A DNA stretch of 64,000 bases from Oxalicibacterium flavum (lineage in GTDB: Bacteria > Pseudomonadota > Gammaproteobacteria > Burkholderiales > Burkholderiaceae_D). Made by a program: the position numbers and the translations under genes. The stretch covers positions 1 to 64,000 of the forward strand of contig NZ_BMCG01000002.1 of NCBI RefSeq assembly GCF_014635065.1. Direction: 5' to 3'. How positions within the stretch are numbered: position 1 is the stretch's first letter; every line of letters begins with the position of its first letter. This document shows, one piece after another, positions 1-9,599 of the stretch. The notes beneath the pieces are model-generated. The model was not told where the DNA came from. It saw only the letters and a list, made by a program, of their open reading frames with translations, and ran no database searches.

Positions 1-128
1 TGCTGCTTGAGGCGGATGGCGGCCGACAGGCCGGCAGGACCGCCGCCGACGATGACCACGTCGTAGTCCATGGTGTCGCGCGGACCGTATTGGTCGAGGA
101 GGCTGGCTGGTGAAATGGCTTGCGTCAT
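1..128 (-). CDS. Electron transfer flavoprotein-ubiquinone oxidoreductase, N-terminal fragment
   Basis: Partial gene running off the left edge; about 42 codons are present. The start reads MTQAISPASLLDQYGPRD and is followed by an FAD-binding Rossmann fingerprint, VVIVGGGPAGLSAA, with basic residues after it. This N-terminus is typical of ETF-QO, the inner-membrane flavin/iron-sulfur enzyme that passes electrons from reduced ETF (fatty-acid and amino-acid oxidation) to ubiquinone. The diagnostic iron-sulfur domain lies outside the window, so the assignment rests on the N-terminus only; another FAD-dependent dehydrogenase is possible. It is transcribed divergently from the SDR gene at 296, with 167 bases between them in which I see no clear promoter. 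Confidence 0.72.
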   Translation of the reverse strand, partial: MTQAISPASLLDQYGPRDTMDYDVVIVGGGPAGLSAAIRLKQ

Positions 129-295
129 GTTTCTCAATGGTGAATTCGATCAGGCAAACCGCATGCGATGCCGCGCCGACAATCACGCGGCGACTGGTCG
201 CGACATGCGGTTTGCTTTTCGTGTAATGATACCGTCTCCCGCCCCGGTTTTGAGGCGGATGTGCAACGGATAATTTCAAGAAGGCAGGAGACGCG

Positions 296-1072
296 GTGGG
301 TATCGAGGTGAATTTCGAGGGCAAGGTGGCATTGATCACGGGTGCATCCAGCGGTCTGGGCGCGCGTTTCGCCAAGGTGCTGGCGATGGCGGGCGCGCAG
401 GTGGTGCTGGCCGCGCGTCGCATGGACAGGCTGAAGGAATTGCGGGCGGAGATCGAGGCCGAAGGCGGCGCTGCCCACGTGGTCGCGCTCGATGTGACCG
501 ATTACGCGAGCATCAAGGCTGCCGTCGCGCATGCCGAGACCGAAGCCGGGCCGATCGACATCCTCGTCAACAATGCCGGCGTCTCCAGCAGCCAGCGCCT
601 GATCGACGTCACGCCCGAGGATTATGCCTACGTGATGGATACCAACCAGCGCGGCGCATTCTTCGTCGCGCAGGAAGTGGCGCGCCGCATGATCCTGCGC
701 TACAAGGGCGATCCGCGCAAGCAGCATCGCATCATCAACATCGCATCGCTGGCCGCCTTGCGCGTGGTGCCGCAGCTCGGACTTTATTGCATGAGCAAGG
801 CGGCGGTGGTGCACATGACGAAATCGATGGCGCTCGAATGGGGCCAGTTCGGCATCAATGTGAACGCGATCTGCCCCGGCTACATCGGTACCGAGATCAA
901 TCTCGATTACTTCGACAGTGAGCAGGGCAGGCAACTGCTGGCGACCTTGCCGCGCCGCCGCCTTGGCAAGCCGGAAGACCTCGACGGCCTGCTGCTCCTG
1001 CTGGCTGCCGAAGAATCGCACCTGCTCAACGGTACGATCGTGAATGCGGACGACGGGCTGGGTGTTGCATGA
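296..1072 (+). CDS. SDR family NAD(P)-dependent oxidoreductase
   Basis: 258-residue short-chain dehydrogenase/reductase of classical length. The cofactor motif TGASSGLG is at residues 15-22, the structural NNAG at 92-95, a catalytic serine near 151 (NIASLAAL) and the catalytic pair Tyr164/Lys168 in YCMSK. The start is GTG with AGGAG five bases upstream, which fixes it. The substrate cannot be read from sequence; 3-oxoacyl or hydroxyacyl-CoA type substrates are plausible because the ETF-QO gene is next door, but that is inference. Its stop overlaps the start of the following hydrolase gene (ATGA arrangement), so the two are translationally coupled and probably work on the same compound. Confidence 0.9.
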   Translation: MGIEVNFEGKVALITGASSGLGARFAKVLAMAGAQVVLAARRMDRLKELRAEIEAEGGAAHVVALDVTDYASIKAAVAHAETEAGPIDILVNNAGVSSSQRLIDVTPEDYAYVMDTNQRGAFFVAQEVARRMILRYKGDPRKQHRIINIASLAALRVVPQLGLYCMSKAAVVHMTKSMALEWGQFGINVNAICPGYIGTEINLDYFDSEQGRQLLATLPRRRLGKPEDLDGLLLLLAAEESHLLNGTIVNADDGLGVA

Positions 1073-2001
1073 GCGAAGCGGGAGAACGAGAGCATATCGA
1101 CAGCGCGCGCAAGGTCCTGCAACAGGCGGCTGCCACGGCGGTGCCGCGTATCCGTCACGTGCAATGCATGTCTCCCGCCGGCCTGCACCGCATGGCCTAC
1201 AAGGAATGGGGAACGCATGACAATCCCGACGTGCTGGTCTGCGTGCATGGCCTGACGCGCGTATCGGACGACTTCGACGCGCTGGCCGCCGCGCTCGGCC
1301 AGCGCTACCGTGTGATCTGTCCGGACGTGGTCGGACGCGGGCGCTCCGATCATCTGCGCGATCCCCGGCACTACCAGATACTGCAGTACGTGGCCGACAT
1401 GGTGACGCTGATCGCGCGGCTCGACGTGGAATCCGTGCACTGGCTCGGCACTTCGATGGGCGGGCTGATCGGCATGGTGCTGGCGGCACAGCCGACCGGA
1501 CTGATCCGCAGCCTGATACTCAACGACATCGGCCCGGTGCTGGATGCGACGGCAATGGCGCGCATCGGAGAATACATCGGCCAGGACCGGCAGTTCGCGA
1601 GCTTCGAACAGGCTCGTGATTACGTGCGGCAGATCTCGCATTCCTTCGGTGCGCATGACGATGTGCAATGGAACAAGCTGGCGGCCGACGTGCTCAAGCA
1701 GGGTGCCGACGGCAACTGGCGATTCAGCTACGACCTCGGGCTCGCGATCCCGTACAAGGCAATGACGCCCGACGACGCGCAGCTCGCGCAACAGCAGCTG
1801 TGGGCTGCCTACGATGCGATCCGTTGTCCGACCCTGCTGCTGCGCGGTGCGCTGTCCGACATGGTGTCGCGCGAGACAGCACAGGAAATGACGCAGAGAG
1901 GACCGCAGGCGCAGTGCATCGAATTGCCGAATGTCGGCCATGCGCCGACCTTCCTGAGCGCCGAGCGCATTGCGCTGGTGAAAAATTTTCTGCCGGACTG
2001 A
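1069..2001 (+). CDS. Alpha/beta fold hydrolase
   Basis: 310-residue alpha/beta hydrolase. The oxyanion region is VHGLTRVSDDF near residue 60, the nucleophile elbow is GTSMGG with Ser129, and the C-terminal histidine is in GHAPTF near residue 290. A 45-residue N-terminal lead precedes the core fold. The family covers esterases, C-C bond hydrolases and dehalogenases; nothing in the sequence singles out a substrate. It overlaps the SDR gene by four bases and is followed 23 bases later by a RidA-family gene, so the three form a likely small catabolic or detoxification operon reading into relA. Confidence 0.88.
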   Translation: MSEAGEREHIDSARKVLQQAAATAVPRIRHVQCMSPAGLHRMAYKEWGTHDNPDVLVCVHGLTRVSDDFDALAAALGQRYRVICPDVVGRGRSDHLRDPRHYQILQYVADMVTLIARLDVESVHWLGTSMGGLIGMVLAAQPTGLIRSLILNDIGPVLDATAMARIGEYIGQDRQFASFEQARDYVRQISHSFGAHDDVQWNKLAADVLKQGADGNWRFSYDLGLAIPYKAMTPDDAQLAQQQLWAAYDAIRCPTLLLRGALSDMVSRETAQEMTQRGPQAQCIELPNVGHAPTFLSAERIALVKNFLPD

Positions 2002-2024
2002 AGTCCGCTTCGATTGGAATTGGT

Positions 2025-2384
2025 ATGAACATTGCTCGCATTCACATGGGCGACACTTTGTCCGAAATCGCCATTCATGGCGGCACGGTATACTTGGCGG
2101 GGCAGATCGCCGAAGACACGACGCAGGACATGCGTGGGCAGACGCGCGAGGTGCTGGGACACATCGATCGTTTGCTGGCCGACGCCGGCAGCGACAAGAC
2201 ACGCATTCTGTCGTGTCAGATATTCATTGCCAACACAGACGATTTCGAGGCGATGAACGAAGTGTGGAATGCATGGGTTCCGGAAGGCCATGCACCACCG
2301 CGCGCAACCGTCGGCGTGCGCTTCCCGGACCCGCGGCGATTGATTGAAATAATTGTAGTGGCAGCAACGAATCAGGTTTCTTGA
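2025..2384 (+). CDS. RidA/YjgF-family protein (YoaB-like)
   Basis: 119-residue member of the RidA (YjgF/YER057c/UK114) family, whose best-known members hydrolyse reactive enamine/imine intermediates from PLP enzymes. Family features are the N-terminal TVYLAGQIAED segment, a central AGSDKTRIL/CQIFIANTDDF segment and the C-terminal PPRATVGVRFPDPRRLIEI block containing an arginine typical of the active site. The chosen ATG at 2025 gives a normal family length. The stop codon TGA directly abuts the relA start (TGAATG), so the two are likely co-translated. This link between an imine deaminase-like protein and the stringent response enzyme is only positional. Confidence 0.85.
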   Translation: MNIARIHMGDTLSEIAIHGGTVYLAGQIAEDTTQDMRGQTREVLGHIDRLLADAGSDKTRILSCQIFIANTDDFEAMNEVWNAWVPEGHAPPRATVGVRFPDPRRLIEIIVVAATNQVS

Positions 2385-4664
2385 ATGGTTTCCACCGTTT
2401 CGGCACAAAGTGACGCACAGGCATTGCTCCGCTCGGATCTCAACGAGTCGGATGGTGATCGGGTGCTGGATGCGCTTGCTTTCGTCAAGCCTTATTACGA
2501 GGGCAGTACGGTATCTGCAGGACAGGACGCGTTCGAAAGCGACCAGGACGTCCTGGAATTTTCGCAATGCGTGGCGACCGTGCTGGCTCAGGTCGAAACC
2601 GATGCCGATACGCGCATTGCGGCCTTGCTGTTCGAACTGCCGGCCATCGATCCGGCTGCCGCTAAGAAGATAGAGGAGCGTTTCGGCAAGGAGGTGCACG
2701 ATCTGGTCAATGGCGTGCGCCAGTTGATGCGCCTGCACGAACAGACTTTCGTCCAGCATGAAGCGTTGCGCAGCAAGAATGCCGCGCAGGAAGCGGCGGC
2801 CCAGCTCGAGGTGCTGCGCAAGATGCTGCTGGCGATGGCGGTCGATATGCGCGCGGTGCTGGTGCGCCTCGCCACGCGCGTGGCGACGTTACGCTATTTT
2901 GCCGACCGCAAGCTGCAGAACGAACGCTCGCGCCAGTATGCGCGTGAGACTTTCGATCTCTACACGCCGCTGGCCAATCGGCTGGGCATCTGGCAATTGA
3001 AATGGGAACTCGAGGATCTGTCTTTCCGCTTCCTCGAACCGGAAGCCTATCGCCGCATCGCTTCTTTGCTGGAAGAAAAGCGCGTCGAGCGCGAAGCCTT
3101 TGTCGCGGATGCCATCAAGCGACTGCAGTCGGAAATGGCAGCAGCCGGAATCAAGGCCGAAGTGTTCGGGCGGCCCAAGCACATCTTCAGCATCTGGAAC
3201 AAGTTGCGGGGCAAGGAGATCGAGTTCTCGGATCTCTACGACGTGCGTGCCTTTCGCGTGATCGTGGAAGACGTCAAGACCTGCTACACGGTGCTTGGCA
3301 TCGTGCACAACATCTGGCCGCCGATTCCCGAGGAATTCGACGACTACATCTCGCGTCCCAAGCCCAACGGCTACCAGTCGCTGCATACCATCGTGATCGC
3401 CGAGGACGGTCGTCCGCTCGAAGTGCAGATCCGCACCAACGACATGCACGAGTTCGCCGAGTATGGGGTGGCGGCGCACTGGCGCTACAAGGAAGCCGGT
3501 AACTCCAATTTCTCTGGACAGAAGTACGACGAAAAGATCGCCTGGCTGCGGCAACTGCTGGCGTGGAAGAGCGAGGTCGTCGATACGGTGGTGGGGCAGG
3601 AGGATGTGCACCGCGACTGGGTAGAGAAGCTCAAGTCGGCCACGCTCGATGACCGCATCTATGTGCTGACGCCGCAGGCGCGCGTAATCGAACTGCCGAA
3701 CGGCGCCACGCCGATCGACTTTGCCTATCATTTGCACAGCGATATCGGCCACCGTTGCCGCGGCGCGCGTGTCGATGGCGTGCTGGTACCGCTCAATACG
3801 CAATTGAAGAACGGCCAGACCGTCGAGATCATCACTGCCAAGGGCGTCAACGCCGTTGCCGGTGCCGTCGGTCCGTCGCGCGACTGGCTGTCGCCCGGTT
3901 ATGCGGCCAGTTCGCGCACGCGTGCCAAGGTACGCGCCTGGTTCAACGCGATCGACATGCAGGAAACGCTGGCGAACGGTCGTGCCCTGATCGAAAAAAC
4001 GCTGCAGCGCGAGGGCAAGACTGCCATCAATCTGGAAGAGCTTGCGCATACGCTCGGCTTTTCCAAGCTGGATGACCTGTTCCTGGCGGTCGGCAAGGAC
4101 GAGTTCAGTCTGCGCACGGTCGAACATGCGCTGCATGGTGAAAATCCCGATGCGGCACGGCAGGAAGAGGACGCGGTCATCCCGCGCAAGAGCCGTTCAT
4201 CGAGCGTGGTGCATGGCGCCAAGTCCGGTGTGCTGGTGGTCGGTACCGATGGTCTGCTGACGCAACTGGCGCGCTGCTGCAAGCCGGCGCCGCCGGACGA
4301 GATCGTCGGTTTCATCACGCGCGGCAAGGGTGTGTCCATTCATCGCGCGGACTGCAAGAACTTCGCCGAAATGCAGAGCAGGGCGCCCGAGCGCGTGATT
4401 CAGACTGCATGGGGCAGTCCGGAAGCGACGACCGTCTATCCGGTCGATATCTTCGTGCTGGCCAGTGATCGGCAGGGGCTGCTGCGTGACATCTCCGATA
4501 TCTTCCTGCGCGAAAAGATCAATGTCATCGGTGTCAGCACGCAAAGTGCAAAGGGCACCGCGCGCATGGCCTTCACGGCGGAGATCGGATCGACCGCGCA
4601 ACTGAACAAGGCGCTCAATGTGATCAGCGAGGTCAGTGGTGTGATCGAAGCCAAGCGTCATTGA
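2385..4664 (+). CDS. relA: GTP pyrophosphokinase RelA (long RelA/SpoT homologue)
   Basis: 759 residues, normal for a long RSH protein making (p)ppGpp during amino-acid starvation on the ribosome. Domain order: degenerate hydrolase domain (about 30-200), synthetase (about 235-365, with GRPKHIFSIWNK, the EFDDYI acidic motif, KPNGYQSLHT and EVQIRT), TGS domain (about 425-485), then helical and zinc-finger/CC region (ARCCKPAPPDEIVG) and a C-terminal ACT domain (about 690-759). The HD metal-binding pair of active hydrolases is replaced here (segment AALLFELPA), and the EFDD signature is that of synthetase-only RelA rather than SpoT. It follows a RidA-like gene with no spacer; no terminator is visible downstream. 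Confidence 0.93.
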   Translation: MVSTVSAQSDAQALLRSDLNESDGDRVLDALAFVKPYYEGSTVSAGQDAFESDQDVLEFSQCVATVLAQVETDADTRIAALLFELPAIDPAAAKKIEERFGKEVHDLVNGVRQLMRLHEQTFVQHEALRSKNAAQEAAAQLEVLRKMLLAMAVDMRAVLVRLATRVATLRYFADRKLQNERSRQYARETFDLYTPLANRLGIWQLKWELEDLSFRFLEPEAYRRIASLLEEKRVEREAFVADAIKRLQSEMAAAGIKAEVFGRPKHIFSIWNKLRGKEIEFSDLYDVRAFRVIVEDVKTCYTVLGIVHNIWPPIPEEFDDYISRPKPNGYQSLHTIVIAEDGRPLEVQIRTNDMHEFAEYGVAAHWRYKEAGNSNFSGQKYDEKIAWLRQLLAWKSEVVDTVVGQEDVHRDWVEKLKSATLDDRIYVLTPQARVIELPNGATPIDFAYHLHSDIGHRCRGARVDGVLVPLNTQLKNGQTVEIITAKGVNAVAGAVGPSRDWLSPGYAASSRTRAKVRAWFNAIDMQETLANGRALIEKTLQREGKTAINLEELAHTLGFSKLDDLFLAVGKDEFSLRTVEHALHGENPDAARQEEDAVIPRKSRSSSVVHGAKSGVLVVGTDGLLTQLARCCKPAPPDEIVGFITRGKGVSIHRADCKNFAEMQSRAPERVIQTAWGSPEATTVYPVDIFVLASDRQGLLRDISDIFLREKINVIGVSTQSAKGTARMAFTAEIGSTAQLNKALNVISEVSGVIEAKRH

Positions 4665-4798
4665 GCACAGGGAGACATGTCATGCTGCGCAGTACGATGC
4701 GGTCTGTTTTGCGAAGGCTTGAAGGCGTGACAAGACAGCCTGCCGTGAGGGTGTTGCAGAGGGCAATGAAATTTCCTGCAGAAATTTCAATTCGGCAC

Positions 4799-4827
4799 TA
4801 GGCAAACAAAATCTTTGTGGCTATAAT
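4799..4827 (+). promoter_or_regulatory. Promoter of tRNA-Val(GAC)
   Basis: A consensus -10 box TATAAT lies at 4822-4827, 11 bases before the tRNA. No good -35 box is visible 17 bases upstream. Just above it is an A/T-rich block with two copies of GAAATTTC (4768-4775 and 4781-4788), placed where an UP element would sit. Confidence 0.6.
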
Positions 4828-4838
4828 CTTGCTTCTTT

Positions 4839-4915
4839 AGGCGCGTAGCTCAGCTGGTTAGAGCACTACCTTGACATGGTAGGGGTCGTTGGTTCGAGTC
4901 CAATCGTGCCTACCA
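4839..4915 (+). tRNA. tRNA-Val(GAC)
   Basis: 77-base cloverleaf with encoded CCA. The acceptor arm AGGCGCG pairs with the 3' strand (one G-U). The anticodon loop TTGACAT gives GAC, reading GUC/GUU valine codons. The T arm GGTTCGAGTCC is standard. Confidence 0.95.
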
Positions 4916-5037
4916 AAATACTTTGGTAAAACCTGTAAGAGCGAGAAAGGCATCCCGGTTATGACACCGCGAACGACGACCACCACGGTTTTCAAGCGCA
5001 TCTAGCCGATTTCTTTTTTCGTTTGCCAATTGAGAAA

Positions 5038-5063
5038 AACGCGGCTGGTCCGCGTTTTTTTTT
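5038..5063 (+). terminator. Intrinsic terminator upstream of thrS
   Basis: Stem AACGCGG / CCGCGTT with loop CTGGT, followed by nine T. It closes the transcription unit containing tRNA-Val and separates it from thrS. The bases between the tRNA and this hairpin show no gene. Confidence 0.85.
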
Positions 5064-5141
5064 CGTCTGCAGTTTCCTGCGCAGTTTCTATATTGATTCC
5101 TTCCAACGTCAGCCGCGCCGCCGGCTGAAACGGAGAACACC

Positions 5142-7049
5142 ATGATTACAGTCCGACTTCCCGATGGTTCGCAACGCCAGTTCGACGACGCCGTCACCGT
5201 GGCGCAGGTCGCCGCCAACATCGGCACCGGCCTGGCCAAGGCGGCCTTGGCCGGCAAGGTCAACGGCAAGATCGTCGATACCTCTTTCCTGATCGAGGAA
5301 GACAGCGATCTAGCCATCGTCACCGACAAGGACCCGGAAGGGCTGGACGTCATCCGCCACTCGACGGCGCACCTGCTGGCTTACGCGGTCAAGGAGCTGT
5401 TCCCGGAGGCGCAGGTGACGATCGGTCCGGTCATCGAGAATGGTTTCTACTATGACTTTTCGTACAAGCGTCCGTTTACTCCGGAAGACCTGAAGGCGAT
5501 CGAGAAGAAGATGACGGAGCTGGCGAAGAAGGACGAGCCGGTCACGCGTCAGGTGCTGCCGCGCGACGAGGCGGTGGCCTACTTCAAGTCGATCGGCGAG
5601 GACTACAAGGCGGAGATCATTTCTTCGATTCCGGCCAATGAAGACGTGTCGCTCTATACCGAAGGCAAGTTCACCGATCTGTGCCGCGGCCCGCACGTGC
5701 CGTCGACCGGCAAGCTGCGCGTGTTCAAGCTGATGAAGCTGGCCGGCGCCTACTGGCGCGGCGATTCGAAGAACGAAATGCTGCAGCGCATTTACGGCAC
5801 CGCCTGGGCGAAGAAGGAAGAGCAGGAACAGTACCTGCACATGCTGGAAGAGGCCGAGAAACGCGACCACCGCAAGCTCGGCAAGCAGCTCGATCTGTTC
5901 CACTTCCAGGACGAAGCGCCAGGCCTGATCTTCTGGCATCCGAAGGGCTGGACCATCTGGCAGCAGGTCGAGCAGTACATGCGCCATACCTACCAGATCA
6001 ATGATTATCAGGAAGTCAAGGCGCCGCAGATTCTCGATGCCAGCCTGTGGGGCAAGACCGGTCACTGGGAAAATTATCGTGAAAACATGTTCGTGACCGA
6101 ATCCGAGAACCGTTCGTATGCGTTGAAGCCGATGAACTGCCCGGGCCACGTGCAGATCTTCAACTCCGACCTGCGCAGCTATCGCGACCTGCCGCTACGC
6201 TACGGCGAATTCGGCCAGTGCCATCGCAACGAACCGTCGGGTGCGTTGCACGGGACCATGCGCGTGCGCGGCTTCACGCAGGATGACGGTCACATCTTCT
6301 GCACCGAGGAACAGATCCAGTCGGAAGTGATGGCCTTCCATCCGCAGGCGATGAAGGTCTATGAGGATTTCCGTTTCAGCAACATCGATGTCAAGATTGC
6401 ATTGCGTCCCGACAACCGGATCGGTACCGATGAAATCTGGGACAAGGCCGAGGATGCACTGCGTACCGCGCTGCGTTCGTGCGGCGTGAGCTGGACCGAA
6501 CTGCCGGGCGAGGGCGCATTCTACGGTCCCAAGATCGAATATCACTTGAAGGACAGCCTCGGCCGCCCATGGCAGGTCGGTACCATGCAGGTCGATTTCT
6601 TCATGCCGCAGCGCCTGGGCGCCGAATATGTCGATGTCGACAACACGCGCAAGACGCCGGTCATGCTGCATCGCGCGATCGTCGGTTCGCTCGAGCGTTT
6701 CATCGGCATTCTGATCGAGAATCATGCGGGCGCAATGCCGCTGTGGCTGGCGCCCGAGCAGGTCGCGGTCCTGAATATTTCGGACGCGCAAGCCGATTAC
6801 GCGCGCGATGTTGCACAAAACCTGAAAAAACAAGGGTTTAGGGTACGGCTCGATTTGCGCAACGAGAAGATTACCTATAAAATACGCGAGCATTCCGTCC
6901 AGAAGCTGCCTTATATCGTCGTCATCGGCGACAAGGAGCGGGATGCCGGTACAGTGGCCGTGCGAGCGCGAGGAAACGTCGATCTGGGTGCGATGCCCGT
7001 CGATGAATTGGTGAAGCGCCTCAGGGATGAGGTCGAAGCCAAGGCCTGA
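5142..7049 (+). CDS. thrS: Threonine--tRNA ligase
   Basis: 635 residues, full length for bacterial ThrRS, which charges tRNA-Thr. An N-terminal TGS domain (1-61) is followed by the editing domain with its zinc-binding HSTAHLL motif near residue 73, then the class II catalytic core with [10 protein letters not shown] (zinc/threonine site) and the motif 2 arginine in [14 protein letters not shown], and a C-terminal anticodon-binding domain (about 535-635). It heads the thrS-infC-rpmI-rplT-pheST-ihfA block known from many proteobacteria. The 59-base gap to infC carries no terminator, so read-through is expected. Confidence 0.97.
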   Translation: MITVRLPDGSQRQFDDAVTVAQVAANIGTGLAKAALAGKVNGKIVDTSFLIEEDSDLAIVTDKDPEGLDVIRHSTAHLLAYAVKELFPEAQVTIGPVIENGFYYDFSYKRPFTPEDLKAIEKKMTELAKKDEPVTRQVLPRDEAVAYFKSIGEDYKAEIISSIPANEDVSLYTEGKFTDLCRGPHVPSTGKLRVFKLMKLAGAYWRGDSKNEMLQRIYGTAWAKKEEQEQYLHMLEEAEKRDHRKLGKQLDLFHFQDEAPGLIFWHPKGWTIWQQVEQYMRHTYQINDYQEVKAPQILDASLWGKTGHWENYRENMFVTESENRSYALKPMNCPGHVQIFNSDLRSYRDLPLRYGEFGQCHRNEPSGALHGTMRVRGFTQDDGHIFCTEEQIQSEVMAFHPQAMKVYEDFRFSNIDVKIALRPDNRIGTDEIWDKAEDALRTALRSCGVSWTELPGEGAFYGPKIEYHLKDSLGRPWQVGTMQVDFFMPQRLGAEYVDVDNTRKTPVMLHRAIVGSLERFIGILIENHAGAMPLWLAPEQVAVLNISDAQADYARDVAQNLKKQGFRVRLDLRNEKITYKIREHSVQKLPYIVVIGDKERDAGTVAVRARGNVDLGAMPVDELVKRLRDEVEAKA

Positions 7050-7108
7050 AAAGGCGATCCGATGCGCAGGAGCACGGCTTAATTATTTGATTTTAAAAGG
7101 AAATTGCG

Positions 7109-7630
7109 ATAGCTACTGACAAGTCTCATCGAATCAACGGTGAAATTACTGCGCCCGAATTGCGTTTGAGCGGTGTCGATAACGAACCGCTCGGTATTGT
7201 GAGCCTGGCAGAGGCGCTCCGCCTGTCGGAAGAGGCCAATGTCGATCTGGTGGAAATTGCGCCGACCGCGCAGCCGCCGGTTGCCCGCCTGATGGATTAC
7301 GGCAAGTTCAAGTATCAGGAACAGAAACGCGCGCACGAAGCCAAGCTGAAACAGAAGGTCATCTCGGTCAAGGAGGTGAAGTTCAGGCCGGGTACCGACG
7401 ATGGTGATTACAACATCAAGCTGCGTAACCTGACCAAGTTCCTGGAAGACGGCGACAAGACCAAGATCACGCTGCGTTTCCGCGGTCGTGAAATGGCCCA
7501 CCAGGATATCGGCATGCGCATGCTCGAACGTCTGAAAGCGGATCTGGAGCCATACGGCCAGGTCGAGCAGTTTCCGAAGATGGAAGGCCGCCAGATGATC
7601 ATGGTGCTGGCGCCCAAGAAGAAAAAATAA
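7109..7630 (+). CDS. infC: Translation initiation factor IF-3, ATA start codon
   Basis: 173 residues of IF-3, which binds the 30S subunit, blocks subunit joining and checks start-codon pairing. The usual N-terminus ([19 protein letters not shown]) is present only if translation begins at the rare codon ATA at 7109; AAAAGG lies eight bases upstream and there is no ATG or GTG near. The next possible start, TTG at 7160, would cut off 17 conserved residues. A rare start is characteristic of infC and lets IF-3 repress its own translation. The N-terminal domain (to about 75), lysine-rich linker ([18 protein letters not shown]) and C-terminal domain ending APKKKK are all normal. Confidence 0.95.
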   Translation: MATDKSHRINGEITAPELRLSGVDNEPLGIVSLAEALRLSEEANVDLVEIAPTAQPPVARLMDYGKFKYQEQKRAHEAKLKQKVISVKEVKFRPGTDDGDYNIKLRNLTKFLEDGDKTKITLRFRGREMAHQDIGMRMLERLKADLEPYGQVEQFPKMEGRQMIMVLAPKKKK

Positions 7631-7757
7631 GATTCACCCGTTTGCCGCTCCGGCGGCAGGCAGGTAGAAGGCAGCGGTTCATGCCGTTGCATAACAAGTG
7701 AGAGCAGGCATCCAAGCGCAACGAAATTGTTGCCACCTGTGATCATCCAAAATGGAG

Positions 7758-7774
7758 CTGTCCGAAAAGGACAG
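7758..7774 (+). promoter_or_regulatory. Leader hairpin over the rpmI ribosome-binding region
   Basis: CTGTCC (7758-7763) pairs with GGACAG (7769-7774) around loop GAAAA, ending nine bases before the rpmI ATG. The only purine-rich SD-like string, AAAAGG, lies in the loop and 3' arm. In E. coli, L20 represses rpmI-rplT by binding structured leader RNA; a similar role here is inference. Confidence 0.4.
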
Positions 7775-7783
7775 ATATGTGTC

Positions 7784-7981
7784 ATGCCTAAAATGAAAAC
7801 GAAAAGCAGCGCCAAAAAGCGCTTTCGTGTCCGTCCGGGTGGTACCGTCAAGCGCGGTCAGGCGTTCAAACGCCACATCCTGACCAAGAAAACCACCAAG
7901 AACAAACGTCAGTTGCGCGGTGCGGTCGGTGTCCACGACACCAACCTGAATTCGGTACGCGCAATGATGCCGAACGCTTAA
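7784..7981 (+). CDS. rpmI: 50S ribosomal protein bL35
   Basis: 65 residues, the standard length of bL35. The sequence begins [16 protein letters not shown] and is strongly basic, with a [18 protein letters not shown] segment typical of the family. The open frame extends upstream, but ATG 7784 gives the conserved N-terminus. It sits between infC and rplT, in the classic infC-rpmI-rplT order, and its stop is 19 bases from the rplT start. Confidence 0.96.
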   Translation: MPKMKTKSSAKKRFRVRPGGTVKRGQAFKRHILTKKTTKNKRQLRGAVGVHDTNLNSVRAMMPNA

Positions 7982-8000
7982 CCTCACACAAGGAGAAATC

Positions 8001-8360
8001 ATGCCTAGAGTCAAACGTGGGGTTACCGCACGGGCCCGTCACAAGAAAGTTCTCGACCAAGCCAAGGGTTACCGCGGCCGTCGCAGCAAGGTCTATCGCA
8101 TCGCCAAGCAGGCGGTCATGCGCGCTGGTCAATACGCCTATCGCGATCGCCGCAACAAGAAACGCGTGTTCCGCGCTCTGTGGATCACCCGTATCAATGC
8201 AGCGTCGCGTGAGCATGGCCTGACCTACAGCAAGTTCATGAACGGCCTGAAACGCGCTTCGATCGAACTCGATCGCAAGGTGCTGGCAGACATGGCTGTG
8301 TTCGACAAGCCGGCATTTGCAGCCATCGTCAATCAGGTGAAGGCAAACATCGCTGCTTGA
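8001..8360 (+). CDS. rplT: 50S ribosomal protein bL20
   Basis: 119 residues, normal length. The basic N-terminal helix region [20 protein letters not shown] and the [12 protein letters not shown] segment are diagnostic of bL20, an early assembly protein of the large subunit that contacts 23S rRNA. In enterobacteria L20 also represses its own operon by binding the rpmI leader. A well-placed AAGGAG precedes the start. The operon continues towards pheS through a hairpin-containing leader. Confidence 0.97.
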   Translation: MPRVKRGVTARARHKKVLDQAKGYRGRRSKVYRIAKQAVMRAGQYAYRDRRNKKRVFRALWITRINAASREHGLTYSKFMNGLKRASIELDRKVLADMAVFDKPAFAAIVNQVKANIAA

Positions 8361-8369
8361 GTGTTGTGA

Positions 8370-9512
<1,143 letters not shown>

Positions 9513-9599
9513 GACGGTAGCGGACGGGCGGCGCAGATCGTCGCTTCTCGAGGGTTCCGCTCCCTTTCCTTGTTCATGATGTTTGAAGGTATTTGAATC

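Noticed and set aside
2385-4664. Possibility that the RSH gene is spoT
   Set aside because: The HD metal-binding residues of an active hydrolase are missing and the synthetase carries the EFDD motif of RelA; the usual spoT neighbours (rpoZ, gmk) are absent.
4682-4801. 39-codon plus-strand ORF after relA with GGGAG before its ATG
   Set aside because: Translation (MLRSTMRSVLRRLEG...) has no recognisable character and it runs into the tRNA-Val promoter region; a chance ORF is as likely.
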